From: a bacterium C-53 | Lineage (GTDB): Bacteria; Bacillota; Clostridia; Lachnospirales; Lachnospiraceae | NCBI GenBank assembly: GCA_003612525.1 | Contig: RAZD01000015.1 | Span: forward strand, 28,318-92,317 | Length of the DNA stretch: 64,000 nt | Direction: 5' to 3' | Part shown: piece by piece, positions 8,636 through 15,150 of the stretch | How the letters are laid out: every line of letters starts with the position of its first letter | Numbering within the stretch: the stretch's first letter is position 1 | Notes under the pieces: generated by a model | Seen by the model: the letters and a program-made list of their open reading frames with translations, nothing else | Databases searched by the model: none | What the model was told of the DNA's origin: nothing | Position numbers and translations under genes: made by a program

Positions 8636-9739
8636 CTATATTGATATCAGTTCATATTCTTTTGTTCCCATTCCAAGCTTTACCGCATGGTCAATGCAGC
8701 TCTTCCAGTTGGTTTCAGGATGTGCATTGATGAAATGATCATGGCTGACTGCCGGAAGCTCGGAAAGTACGCTGTTTGGCAGCGGGGATTGTTTGTTGCA
8801 TGCATCCGCGCATGCGAGGTCCAGCGCAACCGGGTCGAAGGAAGCGAACATTCCGACGTCGGGGAGGATGGGAGCGTCGTTCTCCGCATGGCAGTCGCAG
8901 TTTGGTGAGATATCGAGCACCAAATTGATATGAAAGCTTGGCCTGTCTTTGATAACTGCATGAGCGTACTCTGCGATTTTGCAGTTCAGTATATGATTGG
9001 CCTGCTCATCGCTTGCCTCAATGGTTTTCTGCGGGCAGGAACCCATACAACGTACGCATCCTACACATTTTTTGTGATCAATTTTCGCTTTTCCGTCTAT
9101 AATAGTAATGGCGCCGTGTGCGCAGTTTTTGGTACAGACGCCGCATCCTACACAGCCTTCGGGGTTTACAATAGGCCGTCCGCTGTCATGCATTTCTTTT
9201 TTGCCGTCTCTGGAGCCACAGCCCATACCGATATTCTTAAGGCATCCTCCAAAGCCGGTTGCTTCGTGGCCCTTAAAATGGGTTAAAGTAATAAAGACAT
9301 CGGCATCCATAATTGCGGAACCGATTTTTGCCTCACTCACGTACTCGCCGTCAATCGGTACAAGCGTTTCGTCTTTTCCCTTAAGACCGTCGGCGATGAT
9401 TACCTGACATCCGGTGGTCAGCGGGGAAAATCCGTTCATGTATGCGGTATCAATGTGGTCAAGTGCATTTGTGCGGCCTCCGACATACAGGGTATTGCAG
9501 TCGGTCAGGAACGGTTTTCCGCCGCGCGTCTTGATGAAATCAGCGACAACTTTTGCGTAATTTGGGCGGAGGAAGGCGAGATTTCCCGGCTCTCCGAAAT
9601 GAATTTTAATTGCTGTAAATTTATCCTTGAAATCAAGATCTCCCATACCGGCCGTCGTAATCAGCCGTTCCAGCTTCTGAAGCAGATTTTCGAACTGTGT
9701 TGCTCTGAAATCGGTAAAATATACTTTTGATTTTTCCAT
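8636..9739 (-). CDS. DUF362 protein with two 4Fe-4S clusters
   Basis: The 367-residue protein starts 'MEKSKVYFTDFRATQ' and belongs to the DUF362 ferredoxin-type group by its 'KIHFGEPGN', 'TDCNTLYVGGRTN' and 'THFKGHEATGFGG' blocks. Two four-cysteine cluster motifs follow: 'CVGCGVCTKNC' and 'CVGCVRCMGSC'. It has no signal peptide and should be cytosolic. The family is thought to be redox-active but has no agreed reaction. It is transcribed alone on the minus strand. A 10-bp inverted repeat at 9772-9804 lies just upstream and may be an operator. Confidence 0.85.
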   Translation of the reverse strand: MEKSKVYFTDFRATQFENLLQKLERLITTAGMGDLDFKDKFTAIKIHFGEPGNLAFLRPNYAKVVADFIKTRGGKPFLTDCNTLYVGGRTNALDHIDTAYMNGFSPLTTGCQVIIADGLKGKDETLVPIDGEYVSEAKIGSAIMDADVFITLTHFKGHEATGFGGCLKNIGMGCGSRDGKKEMHDSGRPIVNPEGCVGCGVCTKNCAHGAITIIDGKAKIDHKKCVGCVRCMGSCPQKTIEASDEQANHILNCKIAEYAHAVIKDRPSFHINLVLDISPNCDCHAENDAPILPDVGMFASFDPVALDLACADACNKQSPLPNSVLSELPAVSHDHFINAHPETNWKSCIDHAVKLGMGTKEYELISI

Positions 9740-9771
9740 TAAAATACCTGTGCCTTTCTGTGCTTTTAATG

Positions 9772-9804
9772 ATAGATATCGATGAACAAATTAACGATAT
9801 CTAT
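9772..9804. promoter_or_regulatory. Inverted repeat, probable operator upstream of the DUF362 gene
   Basis: ATAGATATCG (9772-9781) and CGATATCTAT (9795-9804) are perfect inverted arms around 13 bases. The site lies 33 bases upstream of the minus-strand DUF362 start. Two-fold symmetry and position suggest a dimeric repressor site. No regulator gene adjoins it. Confidence 0.45.
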
Positions 9805-9839
9805 TGTACCATTTATTTGTTTGTGCGTAAATGAAAAAT

Positions 9840-9889
9840 CAATAGTTTAGGGGAAACTATTGTAAATCAGTCTTCTCATGTGGTATTCT
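9840..9889 (+). promoter_or_regulatory. Palindrome and candidate promoter of the ECF transporter genes
   Basis: CAATAGTTT (9840-9848) and AAACTATTG (9854-9862) form a perfect 9-bp inverted repeat with a 5-base centre. The right arm overlaps a possible -35 (TTGTAA, 9860-9865), followed after 18 bases by TATTCT (9884-9889). The arrangement is that of an operator overlapping a promoter. Confidence 0.4.
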
Positions 9890-9918
9890 TAAGTTATTAC
9901 TATACAAAGGAGATATAA

Positions 9919-10012
9919 GATTGAAAATCAGAGATTTTCAATCGCGGGATTTGTGGCTGCGCGTTGCTGGTCACAGACTCGTTGTGCGCAAAAGCAGCGC
10001 GGAAATGGAGAG
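9919..10012 (+). repeat. Structured SD-linked module B, inserted between an old SD and the gene start
   Basis: Hairpin 1 pairs GATTGAAAATC (9919-9929) with GATTTTCAATC (9933-9943). Hairpin 2 pairs 9950-9955 with 9972-9977. Its loop segment CGCGTTGCT (9960-9968) pairs with AGCAGCGCG (9993-10001) with one G-U. The partner is followed by GAAATGGAGAG, the ribosome site of the gene at 10017. A second good ribosome site, AAAGGAG (9906-9912), lies just 5' of the module with no start codon of its own, as if the module had been inserted between it and the gene. Confidence 0.75.
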
Positions 10013-10016
10013 AAAA

Positions 10017-10569
10017 ATGGAAAAAAGGTTTGGTATTAAAGAAGTAGTTGCGATTGGTATCGGAACGGCATTGTTTGTCGCTTTAACCCAGGTGCAGATT
10101 CCTCTCGGACTTCCCAATACTTATTTGCAGCCGAGGATGGCAGTGCTTGCTTTTCTTGCCGCGGTATTTGGACCGGTGGTTGGCGGAGTGGTCGGTGTGA
10201 TCGGACATGCGCTCGGAGATGCGTTTTTTTACGGAAGTGTATGGTGGAGCTGGGTATTTCCGGAAGCTGTAGTTGGAATTGCAATCGGTCTGTTTGCAGC
10301 AAAGTATGCAATTAAGGAAGGTGCTTTTGATAAGAAGGCAATGATCGTCTTTAATATAGCTCAGGTAGTCGGAAATGCAGTGGCATGGATTGTTGTCGCT
10401 CCGCTGTTAGATGTTTTAATTTACAAGGAGCCGGCGCTTAAGGTAATTGCCACAGGGCGCAGGCGCATGTCTTGGCAATGTGCTGCTGATCGGAGTGCTG
10501 GGTACGCTTCTGGCAGTCGGCTATTCCAGAATCGGTGCGAAGTCTTCGAGCCTTAAAAGAGAGGATTAA
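10017..10569 (+). pseudogene. ECF transporter S component, UPF0397-like, with a frameshift near the C-terminus
   Basis: The gene starts 'MEKRFGIKEVVAIGIGTALF' and resembles UPF0397-type substrate-binding membrane subunits, with 'GPVVGGVVGVIGHALGDA' and 'WWSWVFPEAVVGIAIG'. Reading straight on, the frame ends in a non-hydrophobic tail at 10556. Skipping one base near 10448-10452 restores a natural C-terminus, 'GAGACLGNVLLIGVLG' then 'SSLKRED', ending at 10569, 2 bases before the ATPase start. Either the gene is inactivated or the base is an assembly error. With the downstream ATPase and EcfT it would form a vitamin-type importer; the ligand is unknown. Confidence 0.8.
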
Positions 10570-10571
10570 GT

Positions 10572-12308
10572 ATGACGCCAATTATCGAATTTAAAGATTA
10601 TACTTTTAAATATCGATCACAGGTAGAGCCTACTCTCCGGGATATCAATCTGAATATATATCCCGGAGAGAAGGTATTGATTGTGGGACCATCCGGGTCG
10701 GGAAAATCGACGATTGCTCATTGCATGAATGGCTTGGTTCCCTTTTCATTTGCCGGTGACAGTACGGGAACGCTTCGGATTAAAGGCGAGGACCCTGCAA
10801 AACTTGGGATTTTTGGAATGTCGAAGCTGGTTGGAACCGTATTGCAGGATACAAACGGGCAGTTTATCGGGCTGACAGTGGCGGAGGATATTGCATTCGC
10901 TCTGGAAAATGATAAAGTGCCTCAGAAAGAGATGTTTCAAAAAGTTGATGAGGTTGCGAATGTTGTGGAAGTAGACAGCCTGTTGTCTCATGCGCCGTGG
11001 GAATTGTCGGGCGGACAGAAGCAGAGAGTATCTATGGCCGGGGTTATGGTTGATGATGTGGAAATTTTCCTGTTCGACGAGCCTCTGGCAAACCTTGATC
11101 CTGCGACGGGAAAGCGGGCAATTGACCTGATTGACAAAATCAGCGGGACACGGAAGGCAACAATTGTGATTATTGAGCATCGTCTGGAAGACGCGCTTTA
11201 CCGTGATGTGGATCGTATTGTTGTTGTAGGGGAAGGAAGAATTGTGGCGGATGTAAAGCCGGATGCGCTCCTGGCAGGCAATGTGCTGATTGATCAGGGA
11301 ATCCGTGAGCCGCTCTATATTACGGCGTTGAAGCATGCCGGATGTACGGTTAAGGAGCAGAGCAGGCCCCAGCATATCGAATCGATGGAACTGGAGCCTT
11401 ATAAAGAGCAGGTCAGAAAGTGGTTCAAAGGCGCTGCGTTTGAGAAAAAGACGTTAAATACAGAAAGTGCGCTTTGCGTTAACCACCTTGATTTTTCCTA
11501 TGTGGAAGGACGGCCGGTTCTTAAGGACATTCACTTTGATATCCGAAAGAAAGAGATGGTCAGCATTGTCGGAAAGAATGGTGCGGGGAAATCAACGCTT
11601 GCCGGATTGATCTGTGGATTTTTGAAGCCGACTTCGGGCGCGATTTACTTAAATGGGGAAGACATTTCAGATCAATCAATCAAAGAGCGAGGAGAGAAAA
11701 TCGGTCTTGTGATGCAGAGCCCGTCACAGATGATATCAAAGCCGCTTATTTTTGAAGAAGTGGCTCTGGGCCTTTCGGTACGCGGTGTGCCGGAGGAGGA
11801 AATCAAGGAGCGTGTTTATGAGACGCTTAAGATCTGCGGTCTTTATCCGTTCCGCAACTGGCCGGTTTCGGCGCTGAGCTATGGACAGAAAAAACGTGTG
11901 ACAATTGCTTCCATCCTTGTGATGAACCCGGATGTCATCATTCTCGATGAGCCTACGGCGGGACAGGATTACCGCCATTATACGGAGATCATGGAGTTTT
12001 TAAAATCAATCAATGAAAAATTTGGTATAACAATTGTTATGATAACACATGATATGCACTTGATGCTTGAGTATACGGATCGTGCCATTGTGATTGCTGA
12101 CGGGCAGCTTCTGGCCGATGACACGCCGGCGAATGTGCTGACGAATGAGGTGATTGCGGATAAGGCGTATCTGAAGAAGACTTCGCTCTATGATCTGGCA
12201 GTACGATGCGGTATCCCGGAGCCTTCGCAGTTTGTGGAACGCTTTATTCATCATGAGAGAGGACAGAGGGAAGGAGGCGGAAGGAATGGCAAGAATTCTG
12301 ACTTATGA
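10572..12308 (+). CDS. ECF transporter ATPase, two ATP-binding domains in one chain
   Basis: At 578 residues this is a duplicated ABC ATPase. Domain 1 (about 1-240) has Walker A 'GPSGSGKST', signature 'LSGGQKQRV' and Walker B 'IFLFDEPLANLD'. Domain 2 (about 300-540) has 'GKNGAGKST', signature 'LSYGQKKRV' and 'VIILDEPTAGQD'. It powers uptake by an S component and EcfT at the membrane. It begins 2 bases after the restored S-component stop and overlaps the EcfT start by 23 bases, so the three form one operon. Confidence 0.93.
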   Translation: MTPIIEFKDYTFKYRSQVEPTLRDINLNIYPGEKVLIVGPSGSGKSTIAHCMNGLVPFSFAGDSTGTLRIKGEDPAKLGIFGMSKLVGTVLQDTNGQFIGLTVAEDIAFALENDKVPQKEMFQKVDEVANVVEVDSLLSHAPWELSGGQKQRVSMAGVMVDDVEIFLFDEPLANLDPATGKRAIDLIDKISGTRKATIVIIEHRLEDALYRDVDRIVVVGEGRIVADVKPDALLAGNVLIDQGIREPLYITALKHAGCTVKEQSRPQHIESMELEPYKEQVRKWFKGAAFEKKTLNTESALCVNHLDFSYVEGRPVLKDIHFDIRKKEMVSIVGKNGAGKSTLAGLICGFLKPTSGAIYLNGEDISDQSIKERGEKIGLVMQSPSQMISKPLIFEEVALGLSVRGVPEEEIKERVYETLKICGLYPFRNWPVSALSYGQKKRVTIASILVMNPDVIILDEPTAGQDYRHYTEIMEFLKSINEKFGITIVMITHDMHLMLEYTDRAIVIADGQLLADDTPANVLTNEVIADKAYLKKTSLYDLAVRCGIPEPSQFVERFIHHERGQREGGGRNGKNSDL

Positions 12309-13113
12309 GGAGAAGGATACCTGGATTCACCGACTGAGCGGAGTGACAAAACTTGTATTTTTTCTGCTATGGACACTGACCAGCATGCTGACTTATGATA
12401 CACGCGTGCTTCTTGTTATGGTGGTTTTCAGTTTTGTGATCTACTCAATGTCCCGGACAAAGTGGCGTCAGGTTGGATCTGTGCTTAAGTTTATCGCGGT
12501 CTTTCTGGTTATCAATCTGATTGCGATTTTTTTCTTTGCTCCGTACGAGGGCGTGAATATTTATGGCAGCAGGACGGAATTGCTGCATCTTTTCGGCAAC
12601 TATACGATTACAAAAGAACAGCTTTTTTATGAATTTAATGTTATGATTAAGTATTTTACGATTGTGCCGGCCGTATTTATGTTTGTAGTGACGACGAATC
12701 CAAGTGAGTTTGCGGCGTCTTTAAACCGTATCGGCGTCAGCTACAATATCGGTTACGCGATTGCAATTGCGCTCCGCTATATTCCTGATGTGCAGGATGA
12801 CTTTACACAGATTAAACATGCGCAGGAGGCACGTGGAATTGAGATGTCGTCAAAAGCGTCTTTTATGAGCCGTGTCAGAAATATGGCTTCCATCATCTTT
12901 CCGCTTATTTTTACGAGTATGGACAGGATTGATGTCGTAAGCAATGCGATGGAGCTTCGAGGGTTTGGGAAGCATAAGAAGAGAACCTGGTATGCGGGCA
13001 GAAAGTTTACAGCGGCTGATTATATAACGCTTGCTGTGACTGTTCTGATTACGGTGACGGCGCTTGTGATTACGTTTTATGATGGAAGCCGGTTTTATAA
13101 TCCGTTTCTATAG
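12286..13113 (+). CDS. ECF transporter transmembrane subunit EcfT
   Basis: The 275-residue membrane protein couples the ATPase to the S component. It has the EcfT coupling motifs with the Ala-Arg-Gly signature, seen as 'QEARGIEM' and later 'MELRGFGKHKKR', and about five hydrophobic segments. ATG 12286 has AAGGAGG in front; the longer open frame from 12190 lies inside the ATPase gene and is not credible. A separate Cys-rich gene follows after 34 bases. Confidence 0.88.
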   Translation: MARILTYEEKDTWIHRLSGVTKLVFFLLWTLTSMLTYDTRVLLVMVVFSFVIYSMSRTKWRQVGSVLKFIAVFLVINLIAIFFFAPYEGVNIYGSRTELLHLFGNYTITKEQLFYEFNVMIKYFTIVPAVFMFVVTTNPSEFAASLNRIGVSYNIGYAIAIALRYIPDVQDDFTQIKHAQEARGIEMSSKASFMSRVRNMASIIFPLIFTSMDRIDVVSNAMELRGFGKHKKRTWYAGRKFTAADYITLAVTVLITVTALVITFYDGSRFYNPFL

Positions 13114-13147
13114 GAAATATCAGATTATTGAAAGGAGACAAGAAGAT

Positions 13148-13615
13148 ATGGAAGGGGAACATAAGAAAGGCCTGAATGTAGCTATGATAGAAAATGATCT
13201 GCAAAATTGCTGTAAGAGTGAGGAGCAGTGCGGCCAGTGCCGGGGGAAGCAGTGTATCATAGGCTTTGCGAAACAGTGTATACAGGAGTTTAAGAGAGAG
13301 CCGAAAAAGGAGGTTCCGGGAGGACTCAGCCAGGTTCCCACGATGGATGCGCGACTGTTTGACGAAGTGGAGCTTGAAGTGGCGACTGCACATATTTTGA
13401 AAGAATGCAAGGAGTGTAAGGAAGACCACACCGATGACTGCATCATTAATGTGCTCCGTCATTGCTATGAGGTTGGTTTGTTTGGGGATGTACAGCCATT
13501 TGAAGGAAGTGTATTTCCGTATTTAATGCAATTGCAGAAAAGTTTTCCGCAAAAAGCAGATCAGATTGCGGCCGTTTATTCCAGCATACGTTCGGATGTT
13601 TCCGTAAATTTATAG
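13148..13615 (+). CDS. Hypothetical cysteine-rich cytosolic protein
   Basis: I do not recognise a family. From ATG 13148, behind GAAAGGAGA, the protein has 155 residues and no membrane segment or signal peptide. Nine or more cysteines cluster in 'NCCKSEEQCGQCRGKQC' near residue 20 and in 'CKECKEDHTDDC' near residue 85, which suggests metal or cluster binding or a redox role. It follows the ECF transporter operon by 34 bases and is probably cotranscribed. The proximity could mean that the transporter delivers a metal or cofactor, but nothing in the sequence proves it. Confidence 0.6.
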   Translation: MEGEHKKGLNVAMIENDLQNCCKSEEQCGQCRGKQCIIGFAKQCIQEFKREPKKEVPGGLSQVPTMDARLFDEVELEVATAHILKECKECKEDHTDDCIINVLRHCYEVGLFGDVQPFEGSVFPYLMQLQKSFPQKADQIAAVYSSIRSDVSVNL

Positions 13616-13621
13616 AGTCAT

Positions 13622-13686
13622 ACATAATGTACAGCCGCCTGATGGCGGCTAAACTTTATGTTGTGTCTGACAGGCGGCGGAGGAGA
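13622..13686 (+). promoter_or_regulatory. Leader with two mutually exclusive pairings ending at the ribosome site
   Basis: AGCCGCC-TGAT-GGCGGCT (13633-13650) forms a perfect hairpin inside an outer ACATAA/TTATGT stem (13622-13627 with 13656-13661). The same strand GCCGCCTG (13634-13641) is also exactly complementary to CAGGCGGC (13671-13678), which touches the GGAGGAG ribosome site. Two exclusive states are possible. The inner hairpin with a few T's downstream could alternatively be a weak terminator of the gene before. Confidence 0.5.
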
Positions 13687-13692
13687 TGAAAA

Positions 13693-14355
13693 ATGGATAT
13701 TTCAATCATTGGCGGTGCGGATGGACCGACATCTGTGTTTCTGGCGGGAAAGATTGGGGATGTAATTATCCTTCCGGCATATATGATTCTGATTTTGTTT
13801 TACGGAATTTATTTTGTAAAAATGCTGTCGCAGAAACGCCAGGGAATTCAGACAAATCAGCTGGGAAAAGGAAAAAATAAGTCAGTCAGATCGATTGAAA
13901 CCAAGCTGCGGCTTATGACATGGCTTATTGGGGTGATTCAGGTGTTATCCGTTGTGCTGGATTGGAACAGGGCGGCGGGCGCCGTAAGAGTAACAGGTGT
14001 TATTATCGGGGGATTGGGAGATCTTGTCTTTCTGATTGCAGTGCTGACGATGAAAAACAGCTGGAGGGCCGGGATTCCGGAGAAGGACAGAACGCAGTTA
14101 ATCTCCAACGGCATTTACCGATACAGCAGGAATCCTGCATTTCTGGGATTTGATCTGATGTATATTGGAATCCTGCTGATCTGTTTGAATGGGTTATTGT
14201 TTTGCGCAACTGTGTGCGGGGTTGTGCTGCTGCATTTACAGATTCTTCAGGAAGAGAAATATCTAACAGAGGTGTTCGGTGAGGAGTATATCAGATATCA
14301 GAGATGTGTGAGAAGATATTTTGGGAGAAAACAAAGGATTCGACAGAATTTATAG
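13693..14355 (+). CDS. Isoprenylcysteine methyltransferase-type membrane protein with decarboxylase-like N-terminus
   Basis: The 220-residue protein joins two unlike parts. Residues 1-20, 'MDISIIGGADGPTSVFLAGK', match the GADGPT block known from beta subunits of sodium-pumping decarboxylases. The rest has about five hydrophobic segments and ends with 'NGIYRYSRNPAFLGF' and 'FGEEYIRYQRCVRRYFGR', the signature of the ICMT/phospholipid methyltransferase membrane family, which uses SAM. The start has a strong GGAGGAG seven bases ahead. The acceptor could be a lipid or a small molecule; I cannot tell. The N-terminal block may insert in the membrane as a first helix pair. Confidence 0.78.
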   Translation: MDISIIGGADGPTSVFLAGKIGDVIILPAYMILILFYGIYFVKMLSQKRQGIQTNQLGKGKNKSVRSIETKLRLMTWLIGVIQVLSVVLDWNRAAGAVRVTGVIIGGLGDLVFLIAVLTMKNSWRAGIPEKDRTQLISNGIYRYSRNPAFLGFDLMYIGILLICLNGLLFCATVCGVVLLHLQILQEEKYLTEVFGEEYIRYQRCVRRYFGRKQRIRQNL

Positions 14356-14463
14356 GAACAGATCGGATGGAGGATGAGGCGCCTGGTACTTTTCTGTATC
14401 GGGCGTCTCTTCCATTGTTATTATTACAGAAAGGAATTCATATTATGTTGTTGGAAAAAAACA

Positions 14464-14496
14464 GTCTGTCAAAAACAGACATAATTATGTTATAAT
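14464..14496 (+). promoter_or_regulatory. Promoter-like site with inverted repeat before the deacylase gene
   Basis: TATAAT at 14491-14496 is a perfect -10 box; a weak -35 (TGTCAA) lies 18 bases upstream. GTCTGT (14464-14469) and ACAGAC (14475-14480) form an inverted repeat across the -35 region and may bind a regulator. Confidence 0.45.
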
Positions 14497-14533
14497 AAAA
14501 AACAGATGATTCGTGTAAAAATGGGGGATTTAT

Positions 14534-15076
14534 ATGGAACGATACAAAGGAAGACCGGAATCTGCAGAGGGCCGGCTTTTAAAGGAAATCAGGGTTTACG
14601 ATCTTTTGGATAAACTGGGAATTGAATACACGCGCACGGACCATGAAGCGGCTATGACAATGGAAGACTGTTATGAAATAGATAAGGTTCTGGATATCCT
14701 GATCTGTAAGAATCTGTTTTTATGTAACCGGCAGAAGACGGCTTTTTACCTTTTGATGATGCCGGGGGAGAAGTCGTTTAAGACAAAAGAGCTTTCGGGC
14801 CAGATCGGTTCGGCCAGACTTTCCTTTGCGCCGCCGGAGGCGATGGAGGAACTGCTTGATATTACGCCTGGTTCAGTAAGCGTTATGGGACTGATGAATG
14901 ATACGGAAAACAGGGTGAGGCTCCTGGTGGATGAAGATGTGCTGAAGGGTGAATATGTAGGATGCCACCCATGTGTAAACACATCGAGCCTGAGGCTTTT
15001 GGTGGATGATCTGATACGGAAATTTCTTCCGGCGGTGCATCATGAATATACCATCGTGCATTTAACGGGCGAATGA
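14534..15076 (+). CDS. Prolyl-tRNA deacylase (YbaK/ProX-type) homologue
   Basis: The 180-residue protein matches the YbaK/aaRS editing fold: 'LLDKLGIEYTRTDHEAAMTMEDC' at the start (split here: 'LLDKLGIEYTRTDH' then 'EAAMTMEDC'), a conserved Lys in 'ICKNLFLCN', and 'GEYVGCHPCVNTSSLRL' near the C-terminus. Such free-standing proteins hydrolyse Ala-tRNA(Pro) made in error by prolyl-tRNA synthetase, in the cytosol. It stands alone with its own promoter, so the assignment rests on sequence only. Confidence 0.85.
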   Translation: MERYKGRPESAEGRLLKEIRVYDLLDKLGIEYTRTDHEAAMTMEDCYEIDKVLDILICKNLFLCNRQKTAFYLLMMPGEKSFKTKELSGQIGSARLSFAPPEAMEELLDITPGSVSVMGLMNDTENRVRLLVDEDVLKGEYVGCHPCVNTSSLRLLVDDLIRKFLPAVHHEYTIVHLTGE

Positions 15077-15150
15077 GAAACGGGTGAATTTTTTTAGCGA
15101 AAATGGTGTTGATATGACAGAAATGTAAAGGAAAAGGAGCAGTAATCATC

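Noticed and set aside
15077..15150. Iron-responsive (Fur-type) operator before feoB
   Set aside because: No convincing Fur-type palindrome is visible in this short gap.
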